Positions 43,647 through 52,856 of a DNA stretch of 64,000 bases are shown here, in pieces. Below the pieces are notes generated by a model. That model was not told the origin of the DNA and ran no database searches. It was given only the letters and a program-made list of their open reading frames with translations. The stretch's first letter is position 1, and every line of letters starts with the position of its first letter. The position numbers and the translations under genes were made by a program. The DNA comes from CAKSQF01 sp964582375 (GTDB lineage: Bacteria; Bacillota; Clostridia; Oscillospirales; CAG-272). The stretch covers positions 1 to 64,000 of the forward strand of contig CAZORL010000002.1 in the NCBI GenBank assembly GCA_964582375.1, given 5' to 3'.

Positions 43647-44357
43647 TTATCCACCGAGATAGGCGCGCTTGATGGTGTCGTCCTTGAGAAGATCACTTCC
43701 CGTGCCTTCTTTGACTATTCTTCCGACCTCAAGAACGTATGCTCTATCAGCGATGGCGAGTGCCTTTTTCGCATTTTGTTCAACGAGTAGGACTGTCGTT
43801 CCGCTCTTATTGATCTCCTTGATCATATCGAAGATCGTATTAACATAAAGCGGAGAAAGTCCCATACTCGGTTCATCGAGAAGAACGAGCGATGGTTTTG
43901 ACATAAGTGCGCGGCTCATGGCAAGCATCTGCTGTTCGCCGCCCGAAAGAGTTCCCGCAACCTGTTTGGATCTTTCCTTCAATATAGGAAATCTCGAATA
44001 AATATCGGCAAGGCTTTCGTTAAACTCCGCCTTATCGCCTCGTGTATATGCTCCGAGCTGAAGATTTTCGAAAACGGTCAGTTCCTGAAAAATGCGTCTT
44101 CCCTCGGGGACCTGTGCCATCCCCATTGATGTAAGTTTATGCGCGGGAATATTTGTAATATCGCTGCCGCCGAATAAGACTTTCCCGGCTTTTTTGGGGA
44201 TAAGTCCGTTAACGGCGTGCATTATAGTTGTTTTTCCTGCGCCGTTTGCGCCGATAAGTGCCACTATCTCGCCTTCATTTACCGAAAACGAAACACCTCT
44301 TATCGCGCGGATAAGTCCGTACGAGACTTCGAGATCATGTACTTCAAGCAGTGCCAT
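43647..44357 (-). CDS. livF: Branched-chain amino acid ABC transporter ATPase LivF
   Basis: A 236-residue ATP-binding subunit. Walker A is GANGAGKTTIMHAV, followed by the Q-loop MAQVPEGRRIF, signature LSGGEQQMLAMSRALM, Walker B LVLLDEPSMGL and the switch His replaced in context LLVEQN, which is normal for LivF. The start at 44357 (MALLEV) has GGGGG eight bases upstream and follows livG by one base; ATG 44366 overlaps that site. It is the last gene of livKHMGF. Confidence 0.95.
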   Translation of the reverse strand: MALLEVHDLEVSYGLIRAIRGVSFSVNEGEIVALIGANGAGKTTIMHAVNGLIPKKAGKVLFGGSDITNIPAHKLTSMGMAQVPEGRRIFQELTVFENLQLGAYTRGDKAEFNESLADIYSRFPILKERSKQVAGTLSGGEQQMLAMSRALMSKPSLVLLDEPSMGLSPLYVNTIFDMIKEINKSGTTVLLVEQNAKKALAIADRAYVLEVGRIVKEGTGSDLLKDDTIKRAYLGG

Positions 44358-44358
44358 A

Positions 44359-45147
44359 TCATTCATCCCCCAAATAAGCTTTAATTACGATCGGATCGTT
44401 AAGCACAGGTTCGGTATCTCCCTGTGCAAGAACAGTTCCGAAATTGAGAACGGTAAGTTCCTCGCAAATGCCGCTGACAAGGCTCATATCGTGTTCGATA
44501 AGAAGCACTGTCACCTTAAAATGTTCTCTGATGAACTTAATAGTTTCCATCAATTCGGCAGTCTCCTGAGGATTCATACCTGCGGCAGGTTCGTCAAGGA
44601 GAAGAAGTTTGGGACGCGTTGCAAGTGCGCGTGCTATCTCGAGTTTTCTTTGTTTACCGTAAGGAAGATTTGAGGCAAGATTATTGCGCTCATCGAGCAG
44701 TCCGAATATTGACAGCAGTGATTTTGCCTCATCGCGCATCTTTTTCTCGATCTCGTAGTGATATTTTGTTCGGAATGCGCTGTGCAGCGGATTGCATTTA
44801 TACTCGGGAAGGTTATGCATACCGACGAGAACATTTCGAATGACGCTCATATTATTGAAAAGTCTTATATTTTGGAATGTTCTCGCAATTCCGTGGCGGC
44901 AGATATATTCTTGGCTTTTTCCCGTCATATCGATACCATCGAGATAAAATTTACCGGTAGTCGGCGTATAGACTCCTGTTATCATATTGAAAAAAGTCGT
45001 TTTTCCCGCACCATTCGGTCCGATAAGCCCGTAGAGCGCACCCTCTTTGATCTTGATATTAAGGTTATCAGCCGCCTTCAGACCACCGAAGGAAATGCCG
45101 AGGTTTTCGGTTTCAAGTACGTATTTAGTCTTTGAATTATCCATCAT
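44359..45147 (-). CDS. livG: Branched-chain amino acid ABC transporter ATPase LivG
   Basis: A 262-residue ATP-binding subunit partnering LivF. Walker A GPNGAGKTTFFNMITG, Q-loop ARTFQNIRLF, signature-like LPYGKQRKLEIARALA, Walker B LLLLDEPAAGMNP, switch LLIEHDMSLV. The LivG-specific RTFQN...NVLVGMH block and the less standard signature LPYGKQ are as in the family. AAGGAG precedes the ATG by eight bases. It follows livM by three bases. Confidence 0.95.
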   Translation of the reverse strand: MMDNSKTKYVLETENLGISFGGLKAADNLNIKIKEGALYGLIGPNGAGKTTFFNMITGVYTPTTGKFYLDGIDMTGKSQEYICRHGIARTFQNIRLFNNMSVIRNVLVGMHNLPEYKCNPLHSAFRTKYHYEIEKKMRDEAKSLLSIFGLLDERNNLASNLPYGKQRKLEIARALATRPKLLLLDEPAAGMNPQETAELMETIKFIREHFKVTVLLIEHDMSLVSGICEELTVLNFGTVLAQGDTEPVLNDPIVIKAYLGDE

Positions 45148-45150
45148 CGG

Positions 45151-46302
45151 TCAATCTCCTTTCTCGGGTTTATCGGGTGTGAACGGATCCTCGGGTCTTA
45201 TGTCGGCAGACAGAAGCTCGTCCATTTTGACCTTGGTCGGTATTCTGCTCCACTGCGCCTCATCGTCCTTGACCTTTTCAAGTGACTGTTTTTTATGCGG
45301 GAAAAGTTTACGGAGAAGGATCGACGGCGAATATTTTTCGCGTGCCGATTTAAGTGCGGGAGCGTTATTGAAGATAACGAGCGTGATAAGAATGAGCGCG
45401 TAAATAAGATATTTAAGTGCCGCAAGATCGCCCGAAAGCTTTGTTGTAAGCTTGAAATTGATATATGTGAGAAGTGTCGCTGAGATGATCGAGCCGTTGA
45501 TCGAGCCCATACCGCCGAGGACGACCATTACAAGAATCTCGATGGAATAGTTATAGCTGAATGCGGAATAGCTTATCGGGGTCGTTGCAAATCCATAGAG
45601 AACACCTGCAATACCGGTAAAGAAAGCGGACAGGACGAAGGCGAAGAGCTTATAAAAAGTAACGTTGATACCCATTGAATGGGCGGCGATCTCATTGTCG
45701 CGAATAGCAGTGATCGCTCTGCCGTGTTTTGATCTGATAAGATTCTGCGTGATGACAAGAATCACAAAAAGAACAGCAAAAGCAACTACAAATTCGGAAT
45801 TTCCGTATCTAATAGAGCTTGTACGGAGTCCGAGCGCACCGCCGAAGCACTCGAGATTCATAAAGACATTACGCACGATCTCGCCGAACGCAAGCGTTGT
45901 TATTGCGAGGTAGTCACCCTTAAGCTTAAGCACGGGGATACCGATCAAGAGTCCGCAAAGAGCCGCCGCAGTTCCGCCAACGATCATACCTATTATCAAA
46001 AGCAAAAGCTTTGATCCGACAACGCCGTGAAGAGCATTTGCGACAAAACAGCCGATGTATGCGCCGACGCACATAAATCCGGCATGTCCGAGGCTAAGCT
46101 CACCGAGAAATCCTACGACGATATTCAGCGAGACAGCGAGGATAATGCTGTAGCCGATCTGCATAAGAAGATTTGCGGTCGATGCTCGCATCGAACCCGA
46201 GTAGTACATGACGGCAGTCACCACAAGTGCAACGAGAACGGCAGCGTAATTTGTATAATGCTTTACCTTAAAATTTGATCTGACATGTGAAAACCAACTC
46301 AC
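45151..46302 (-). CDS. livM: Branched-chain amino acid ABC transporter permease LivM
   Basis: A permease of 383 residues with eight to ten hydrophobic helices and the LivM motif GEIVRNVFMNLECFGGALGL. LSLGHAGFMCVGAYIG and VVLGGMGSINGSIIS are typical loops. The start is GTG 46302, seven bases after GAAGG; the GTG at 46308 is too near it. The last about 55 residues (HKKQSLEKVKDDEAQW to PDKPEKGD) form a hydrophilic extension that is longer than usual. Confidence 0.93.
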   Translation of the reverse strand: MSWFSHVRSNFKVKHYTNYAAVLVALVVTAVMYYSGSMRASTANLLMQIGYSIILAVSLNIVVGFLGELSLGHAGFMCVGAYIGCFVANALHGVVGSKLLLLIIGMIVGGTAAALCGLLIGIPVLKLKGDYLAITTLAFGEIVRNVFMNLECFGGALGLRTSSIRYGNSEFVVAFAVLFVILVITQNLIRSKHGRAITAIRDNEIAAHSMGINVTFYKLFAFVLSAFFTGIAGVLYGFATTPISYSAFSYNYSIEILVMVVLGGMGSINGSIISATLLTYINFKLTTKLSGDLAALKYLIYALILITLVIFNNAPALKSAREKYSPSILLRKLFPHKKQSLEKVKDDEAQWSRIPTKVKMDELLSADIRPEDPFTPDKPEKGD

Positions 46303-46304
46303 GC

Positions 46305-47168
46305 TCACACCTTCTCTCTGCGTTTTTTACCGAGCAGTCCCGTCGGTCGGAACATTAAAATAAGTATCAGCAGTGCAAACTCGATCGCTGTCGTATACGG
46401 ACCGACTCCGGGGATCGATTGGACTACCTTCTCGACCATCCCGAGGAAAATACCGCCAACCATCGCACCCGGGATCGAACCGATACCGCCTATTACGGCG
46501 GCAGTGAATGCCTTTATACCCGGCATTGAACCGAGTGTAGGGGTAATCGACGGCGTTTTAAGTATATAAAAAAGACTTGCAAACGCTGCGAGCATTGATC
46601 CGATGGCGAACGTGACCGAAATGATAACATTTACGTTTACGCCCATGAGTTGTGCCGCCGATCTGTCCTCGGAAACGGCAAACATCGCTCTGCCGAGCTT
46701 TGATGTCTGGATAAACACGGTGAGTACCACCATAATGACGGTTGCCGCGGCAAGTGTTATGAGTGCCGAGATCTGCACGGTCGTTCCGAAAAGCTCGACT
46801 GCGCCGAGAGACGGAATAGGGCTTGGCTTTGGCGTTGACCCGAAGACGAGTTGTGCGACACTTTGCAGAAGATAGGACACGCCGATCGCGGTAATAAGCA
46901 CTGCAAGGGGAGATGCTCCTCTGAGCGGCTTATATGCGACCTTTTCAACAGCTATGCCGAGGGCGGTGCAGATGACGATTGCCGCAACAAAAGCGATGAC
47001 AAAGTTGCCTGACATTGAAAATGTTGTAACGAGTGCGTACGCCCCGACCATAATAATATCGCCGTGCGCAAAATTCAGCATCTTGGCTATACCGTATACC
47101 ATCGTATAGCCGAGAGCAATAAGTGCATATATTGCCCCGAGGCTGAGTCCGTCAATAATTGTACTCAT
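46305..47168 (-). CDS. livH: Branched-chain amino acid ABC transporter permease LivH
   Basis: A 287-residue inner permease with about eight membrane helices. GAIYALIALGYTMVYGIAKMLNFAHGD at the N-terminus is the hallmark of LivH; KAFTAAVIGGIGSIPGAMVGG is the coupling region. AGAAAGGATC precedes ATG. It lies 186 bases after livK; that gap carries CACTGC/GCAGTG and CCGA-TTTC hairpins, which may set a drop in expression between binding protein and permeases. Confidence 0.95.
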   Translation of the reverse strand: MSTIIDGLSLGAIYALIALGYTMVYGIAKMLNFAHGDIIMVGAYALVTTFSMSGNFVIAFVAAIVICTALGIAVEKVAYKPLRGASPLAVLITAIGVSYLLQSVAQLVFGSTPKPSPIPSLGAVELFGTTVQISALITLAAATVIMVVLTVFIQTSKLGRAMFAVSEDRSAAQLMGVNVNVIISVTFAIGSMLAAFASLFYILKTPSITPTLGSMPGIKAFTAAVIGGIGSIPGAMVGGIFLGMVEKVVQSIPGVGPYTTAIEFALLILILMFRPTGLLGKKRREKV

Positions 47169-47354
47169 TTTATAGATCCTTTCTTGTCCGATCTTTCACA
47201 GAAAAGTCGGGCAAAAACGATAGCTCGAACTTTTTCCGAGTATTTATCTTATATACCAATTATATACCAACACTGCTCAATTCGCAGTGGTAACCGAACA
47301 CCCTTTCGAGGATTGTCGGAAGAGTATTCGGCACCAAAAAGCTAATGCTTATGA

Positions 47355-48494
47355 TTATTTCTTTGTGAATACTACGATCTGTGCGTCTTTATTGCAAGAG
47401 CCGCTTGCGTTCCATGTCATATCACCGGTCACACCCTCATACTTGAAGGACTCGGAGGTGAAGACTTTTTTAAGTGCCTCGCAAAGATCTGCCGCACTGA
47501 TCTTAACATCCTTAACATCGGCAGTCTTCATAGCCTCATAGATCGCCATGACAGCGTCATACGCGTCTGCGGCGAACTGATCGGGAACGGTATTGTACGC
47601 ATCCTTGTACTTGGTAACGAATGTCGAAACCTTTTCGTCAGTGCTTGCCGCATCGAACGGGGTGATATAGCGAACCGAGTTTGCTACAGTATCGTTTGCA
47701 CTGAACATCTTATCAATACCGTCAAAGCCATCACAACCGAAGACATCGGATGTGCAACCCTTTGCGCCGCACTCTTTAATGATGAGGGAGGCTTCTTCAT
47801 AGTAGATGGGAAGGAAGATCACGTCACAATCCTTGAGAGCCTCGACCTGAGTTGAGAAATCCTTGTTGGTCTCGGATGTGAAAGACTGTTCTTTGAATGT
47901 CTTGTTAAGCTCGCCCATTCTCTTCTTGAACGCCTTAAAGAGGTCGCTCGAATATGTATCGCTCGAATCGTAGATCGCGCCGATATTCGAATAGCTCTTG
48001 GCAAGCTCCTCTGCGGCAAGTGTTCCCTGTTGATCGTCACCGAAGCAGACACGGAATGCATTATTCTCAGCAATTACCGCCTCGTTGGATGCGGAGGGGG
48101 TGAGGAAGAACACACTGTTGGTGAACGCCTCAGCTGCAAAGGATGCGCATGAGCCGGATGTCGTCGAGCCGATCGATGCCTGCATTCCCTTCTCAAAGAG
48201 TGTGTTGAAGCCATTTTTTGCATCAACCTCTGTTGCCTTATCGTCGATCATCTCAAACGAGAATTTGATTCCGTTGAGTCCGCCAAGTTCGTCGTTGATC
48301 ACCTTAACGGCAAGCTCAGCACCCTGTTTAACAGAGATACCGTAAGAGGAATTCTCCCCCGTAAGAGGTCCTGTTCCTCCGAGGAAAAATGTCTTGTTGT
48401 CTTTGGTGTAGTCGCCGGAGTTGCATCCCGCAAAGCAGGTTGCAACGAAGGTCGCAGCAGAGAGAACCGCTGCAGCTTTGAAGAATTTTTTCAT
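47355..48494 (-). CDS. livK: Branched-chain amino acid ABC transporter substrate-binding lipoprotein
   Basis: A 379-residue periplasmic-binding-type lipoprotein (lipobox CFAGC, Cys24). It has the type I fold with GPLTGENSSYGISVKQGAELAVKVIN at the N-terminus, SGSCASFAAEAFTNSVFFLTPSASNEAV (ligand Ser/Thr), and RVCFGDDQQGTLAAE. Ligands for the family are leucine, isoleucine, valine or related compounds; specificity is not readable. AGGAGAGAC precedes ATG. First gene of livKHMGF. Confidence 0.95.
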   Translation of the reverse strand: MKKFFKAAAVLSAATFVATCFAGCNSGDYTKDNKTFFLGGTGPLTGENSSYGISVKQGAELAVKVINDELGGLNGIKFSFEMIDDKATEVDAKNGFNTLFEKGMQASIGSTTSGSCASFAAEAFTNSVFFLTPSASNEAVIAENNAFRVCFGDDQQGTLAAEELAKSYSNIGAIYDSSDTYSSDLFKAFKKRMGELNKTFKEQSFTSETNKDFSTQVEALKDCDVIFLPIYYEEASLIIKECGAKGCTSDVFGCDGFDGIDKMFSANDTVANSVRYITPFDAASTDEKVSTFVTKYKDAYNTVPDQFAADAYDAVMAIYEAMKTADVKDVKISAADLCEALKKVFTSESFKYEGVTGDMTWNASGSCNKDAQIVVFTKK

Positions 48495-48540
48495 GTTTGT
48501 CTCTCCTTTTGCCTGACTGGCAATAAAATATCTATTTTAA

Positions 48541-48556
48541 GATCGCAAAAGCGATC
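48541..48556 (-). promoter_or_regulatory. Palindrome in livK upstream region (possible operator)
   Basis: GATCGC-AAAA-GCGATC is a perfect 16-base palindrome. On the minus strand it sits between TTTTTT and TAAAAT, filling the spacer of a weak promoter about 40 bases before the livK ribosome site. Regulator unknown. The rest of 48495-48628 shows nothing else. Confidence 0.35.
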
Positions 48557-48628
48557 AAAAAACCAAAAATTGGCTAAAAAAATCGGTCTGCACTCGGCAA
48601 ACCGTCTGATGTGAATATATCGGTCGTG

Positions 48629-48937
48629 TTAACCGTTTGTTTCACAGATCAAATTTGCCGTTTTTCTATAGGTGCTTATAATCACGCGTGAAATTATGGA
48701 TATGGATATAATTATAATAATCGCAAAAATCACGACAGAGAGGGAAAGCACGCAAAGAGCTACAGTTAGTGCGAGCACAAAAATAGCGGACACGGCAAAG
48801 AGCACAGTGTCCGCAAAGGATGCGTTATTCGAATTCGAGGTCATATTATCGGCAGAAAACGAGCAAGCAGAGAAAGCCCTTGCGGATGCAGTGGCTGACT
48901 GAGTATAAGCTGTATTCATACAAGTTACCGTGCTCAT
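48629..48937 (-). CDS. Small membrane protein of unknown function
   Basis: A 102-residue protein I do not recognise. The start at 48937 has an excellent AAGGAG nine bases upstream and a consensus promoter about 60 bases further. Residues 1-40 are Ser/Thr/Ala rich with Cys at 6 and 25 and no charge pattern of a signal peptide; residues about 42-88 are very hydrophobic with one or two membrane segments (VLFAVSAIFVLALTVALCVL, then IIIIISISII); the tail is basic then polar. The strong signals say it is expressed. It may be a small membrane peptide, bacteriocin-like or regulatory; there is no direct evidence. Confidence 0.55.
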   Translation of the reverse strand: MSTVTCMNTAYTQSATASARAFSACSFSADNMTSNSNNASFADTVLFAVSAIFVLALTVALCVLSLSVVIFAIIIIISISIISRVIISTYRKTANLICETNG

Positions 48938-49002
48938 CTTGCTTTTCTCCTTACGAAAATATCTTTCCTCAAAAGTTCTCGCTTTTGAAAAAGTATGGGC
49001 AT

Positions 49003-49031
49003 ATTATATCACACAAGTGCGAACATGTCAA
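49003..49031 (-). promoter_or_regulatory. Full-consensus promoter of the small membrane protein
   Basis: Minus strand: TTGACA (49031-49026), 17-base spacer ending TGTGTGA, TATAAT (49008-49003). Both boxes are perfect and a TRTG element is present, so this should be among the strongest promoters in the window. Confidence 0.8.
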
Positions 49032-49117
49032 TCGGTAAAATAAACAAGAATAAGAAAGTTTTTGTGCCCATCATCGGTGGATTGTATAAGAATTTCACCA
49101 AAGACAAATTTTTGCCG

Positions 49118-49154
49118 AAAAATTTAAGCCCCTCGCTTTCACAAGGGGCTTAAA
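49118..49154 (-). terminator. Terminator of rpoBC
   Basis: TTTAAGCCCC (49123-49132) pairs with GGGGCTTAAA (49145-49154); TTTTT follows on the minus strand. About 32 bases after the rpoC stop. Confidence 0.85.
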
Positions 49155-49185
49155 CCTTAAAAATTACGCTTTATTTTATACAAGT

Positions 49186-52100
49186 TCAATCGTCGACTGA
49201 ATCGTCATCAACAAAGTCGTATGGGATATCGTCTTCCTCATATCCGAGATCAGATGAAGATCCGACGATGCAAGGTTCAATAACTCTCTTGCGCTCCTCG
49301 ACCTTTTCCTTGACGGGTTCACCCTGCTCGACCTCGATATTACTGTATCTGTCCATACCCGTACCTGCGGGGATAAGCTTACCGATTATGACGTTTTCCT
49401 TAAGACCGACAAGATGGTCGATCTTGCCTGCAATTGCAGCCTCGGTGAGGACCTTGGTGGTCTCCTGGAAGGATGCTGCCGACATAAAGGACTCTGTTTG
49501 GAGAGCCGCCTTTGTGATACCGAGAAGGACGGGCGATGCCTTCGCAAGGCAGAGATCGCGCTCACCGGCATCGATCCTCTTTTGAAGTTCTTCGTTGGTT
49601 CTTTCGAACTCGATAACATCAACAAGCGTTCCGACAAGAAATTCGGTATCTCCCGACTCTTCGACGCGGCACTTTCTGGTCATCTGTCTTGCGATGACCT
49701 CGATATGCTTATCGTTGATATCAACAGACTGCAGGCGGTAGACCTTTTGAACCTCACGAATAAGATAATCGTAAGCCTCATCAAGACCATTGATCCTGGT
49801 AATATCGGCAAGGCACATACTACCTTCGGTGATCGGATCGCCATGGATGACATAGTCGCCCTCTTTGACGATCATTCTCGTACCGTAAGGAATGGAGTAA
49901 GAGACGCTCTCTCCCGTCTGTGTACTGCGAATCGTGACCTTTCTCGCACGCTTTTCATCAGAGATGGATATAGTTCCGTCGATATCGGCAGCAACCGAGG
50001 TCTTCTTGGGGCGTCTTGCCTCAAAGAGTTCCTCGACACGAGGCAGACCCTGTGTAATATCGGATGCCGACGCAACACCACCCGTATGGAAGTTTCTCAT
50101 TGTCAGCTGAGTACCCGGCTCACCTATCGACTGAGCGGCAACGATGCCGACTGCCTCACCGACATTGATCTTATTAGTGGTGGCAAGGTCCATACCGTAG
50201 CAATGTGAGCAGACGCCGTATTTGCACTTACACTGAAGGACTGTTCTGATATCGACCTCTTCGATGCCTGCGGAGATGATCTTATTGACCTCTGCCTCAT
50301 TCATCATCGTGTCTGCGGGAACAATGATCTCGCCGGTGGTCGGATCAACGACATCGCCGAGAGTATATCTGCCAAGCAGACGCTCGGAAAGTTTTTCAAG
50401 GGTGCTGTCGCCGTCCTTGATCTCACGAACGGTCATGCCCTTAGTGGTATGGCAATTTTCCTCGCGGATAATGATATCCTGTGCGACATCAACAAGACGA
50501 CGGGTCAGGTAACCCGAGTCTGCCGTACGAAGTGCGGTATCCGACAGAGCCTTACGCGCTCCGCGCGCTGCAAGGAAGTATTCGAGGATATTAAGACCCT
50601 CGCGGAAGTTTGATTTAATAGGAAGCTCGGATGCACGTCCGGATGCTGCTGACATGATACCGCGCATACCTGCAAGCTGTCTCATCTGAGTCATGTTACC
50701 GCGGGCACCCGAGTCAGCCATCATCTTGATAGGATTGTACCTATCGAACGAATCCTTGATGATCTCGACGACCTGCTTGGTAGCCTGATCCCAAATATCC
50801 ATAACGCTCTTATAGCGTTCATCCTCGGTCAACTCACCGCGCAGGAAGTGCTCGTGAATGACCTCAACTCGCTTATCCGATTCGGCGATAAGTTTATCCT
50901 TTTCGGGGGAAACCTCGACGTCGGATACGGCGATCGAAATGGATGCAAGGGTAGAGTATTTATAGCCTGTCGCCTTGATATGGTCAAGAACTTCGGCAGT
51001 AACGCTCGGACCGTGCTCCTTGATCGTTCTGTTGATGATCTCGCCTATCTGCTTTTTGCCGCAGGTAAACATGATCTCGAGATCGCAAACATGCTCGGGG
51101 TTGTCTCTGTCAACATATCCGAGATCCTGCGGAATGAATTTATTGAATATAAGTCTGCCATAGGTTGCGTCAACGAGTTTTGTATAGCTCTTACCGTTAT
51201 ATTCGACGGTTCGGCGCACCTTGATGGGAGCGTGGAGACCGACGTTTCCAAGCTCATACGCCATCTCGACCTCATCCATGTCGCGGAAGATGTGTCCCTC
51301 GCCCTTCTCGCCTGCGCGGTCGATTGTAAGGTAGTACGAACCGAGGATCATATCCTGTGTAGGAACAGCAACGGCTTTACCGTCGGCGGGTTTCAAAAGG
51401 TTATTGGCGGAAAGCATCAAGAATCTTGCCTCAGCCTGAGCCTCGCTCGAAAGCGGAACGTGTACGGGCATCTGGTCACCGTCGAAGTCGGCGTTAAATG
51501 CGGTACAAACGAGCGGATGGAGCTTGATCGCTCTTCCCTCAACGAGCACGGGTTCAAATGCCTGAATAGACAGACGGTGAAGGGTAGGTGCGCGGTTAAG
51601 AAGTACGGGATGCTCTTTTATAACGATCTCGAGTGCGTCCCAAACATCGTTATCGACCTTTTCGACCTTCTTCTTTGCATCCTTGATATTGTTCGCTTTC
51701 TGTGTCTCAACGAGACGCTTCATAACGAACGGCTTAAAGAGTTCGAGTGCCATTTCTTTAGGAAGACCGCACTGGAATATCTTGAGTTCAGGACCGACGA
51801 CGATAACCGAACGTCCCGAATAGTCAACACGCTTACCGAGCAGGTTCTGACGGAAACGTCCCTGCTTACCGCGGAGCATCTCCGAAAGGGACTTGAACGG
51901 ACGGTTGGAGGGACCTGTTACCGGCTTGCCGCGCTTACCGTTATCGATCAGAGCGTCAACTGCTTCCTGGAGCATTCTGCGCTCGTTACGAACGATTATC
52001 TCGGGAGCGCGAAGCTCCATGAGTCTCTTAAGGCGGTTATTTCTGTTGATAACGCGTCTGTAAAGATCATTAAGGTCGGACGATGCAAAGCGTCCGCCGT

Positions 52101-52839
52101 CGAGCTGAACCATGGGGCGAATATCCGGAGGAATGACCGGGATAACGTCGAGGATCATCCATTCGGGTTTATTGCCCGATTTACGGAATGCCTCAACGAC
52201 CTCAAGACGCTTGATCAGCTTAGTCTTCTTCTGACCCGAGGCGGTCTTAAGTTCATTTTTAAGCTGCTCGGAGAGGGCATCGATATCGAGATCATGGAGC
52301 AGTTCCTTGATCGCCTCGCCTCCCATACCGACTCTGAAGGTATCTCCGTAGCGTTCGAGGCAATCGTTATACTCGCGCTCGCTGATGACCTGATTTTTTG
52401 CAAGCTTGGTTATCTCGGTATCACCCGGATCGATAACGATATACTGTGCGTAATAAAGCACCTTTTCGAGTGTACGAGGGGGAATTTCAAGCAGTGTTCC
52501 CATTTTTGAGGGAATTGCGCGGAAATACCAGATGTGCGAAACGGGAGTCGCAAGTTCGATATGACCCATACGCTCGCGACGAACCTTCTTTGTGGTCACG
52601 TCAACGCCGCATTTCTCACATTTTTTATTAGAGTAGTGAACTCTCTTATATTTGCCGCAAAGGCATTCCCAGTCCTTTGTCGGACCAAAGATGCGCTCGC
52701 AGAAAAGTCCGTCACGCTCTGCTTTGAGCGTGCGGTAGTTGATGGTTTCAGGCTTTTTTACCTCACCGTATGACCAACTGCGGATCATTTCGGGAGATGC
52801 AAGTCCAATTTTTATAGAGGCAAACTGATTATCTTCCAT
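49186..52839 (-). CDS. rpoC: DNA-directed RNA polymerase subunit beta prime
   Basis: A 1217-residue catalytic subunit. The N-terminal zinc finger is CLCGKYKRVHYSNKKCEKCGV; the active-site aspartates are in NADFDGDQM; the bridge and trigger regions include GARGNMTQMRQLAGMRG and IGEPGTQLTMRNFHTGG; the second zinc site CKCKYGVCSHCYGMD is present. The length is the standard Firmicutes form. The start at 52839 (MEDNQFASIKIGLASPEM) is 10 bases from AGGAG; ATG 52845 is an alternative. It follows rpoB by 17 bases. Confidence 0.98.
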   Translation of the reverse strand: MEDNQFASIKIGLASPEMIRSWSYGEVKKPETINYRTLKAERDGLFCERIFGPTKDWECLCGKYKRVHYSNKKCEKCGVDVTTKKVRRERMGHIELATPVSHIWYFRAIPSKMGTLLEIPPRTLEKVLYYAQYIVIDPGDTEITKLAKNQVISEREYNDCLERYGDTFRVGMGGEAIKELLHDLDIDALSEQLKNELKTASGQKKTKLIKRLEVVEAFRKSGNKPEWMILDVIPVIPPDIRPMVQLDGGRFASSDLNDLYRRVINRNNRLKRLMELRAPEIIVRNERRMLQEAVDALIDNGKRGKPVTGPSNRPFKSLSEMLRGKQGRFRQNLLGKRVDYSGRSVIVVGPELKIFQCGLPKEMALELFKPFVMKRLVETQKANNIKDAKKKVEKVDNDVWDALEIVIKEHPVLLNRAPTLHRLSIQAFEPVLVEGRAIKLHPLVCTAFNADFDGDQMPVHVPLSSEAQAEARFLMLSANNLLKPADGKAVAVPTQDMILGSYYLTIDRAGEKGEGHIFRDMDEVEMAYELGNVGLHAPIKVRRTVEYNGKSYTKLVDATYGRLIFNKFIPQDLGYVDRDNPEHVCDLEIMFTCGKKQIGEIINRTIKEHGPSVTAEVLDHIKATGYKYSTLASISIAVSDVEVSPEKDKLIAESDKRVEVIHEHFLRGELTEDERYKSVMDIWDQATKQVVEIIKDSFDRYNPIKMMADSGARGNMTQMRQLAGMRGIMSAASGRASELPIKSNFREGLNILEYFLAARGARKALSDTALRTADSGYLTRRLVDVAQDIIIREENCHTTKGMTVREIKDGDSTLEKLSERLLGRYTLGDVVDPTTGEIIVPADTMMNEAEVNKIISAGIEEVDIRTVLQCKCKYGVCSHCYGMDLATTNKINVGEAVGIVAAQSIGEPGTQLTMRNFHTGGVASASDITQGLPRVEELFEARRPKKTSVAADIDGTISISDEKRARKVTIRSTQTGESVSYSIPYGTRMIVKEGDYVIHGDPITEGSMCLADITRINGLDEAYDYLIREVQKVYRLQSVDINDKHIEVIARQMTRKCRVEESGDTEFLVGTLVDVIEFERTNEELQKRIDAGERDLCLAKASPVLLGITKAALQTESFMSAASFQETTKVLTEAAIAGKIDHLVGLKENVIIGKLIPAGTGMDRYSNIEVEQGEPVKEKVEERKRVIEPCIVGSSSDLGYEEDDIPYDFVDDDSVDD

Positions 52840-52856
52840 CTGCATTTTCTCCTCTC

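Noticed and set aside
50848..52509. Long open frame (553 codons) antisense to rpoC
   Set aside because: It is a shadow of rpoC codon structure; no ribosome site and no protein-family pattern. The same applies to 55533-56765 opposite rpoB and 60911-62323 opposite ileS.
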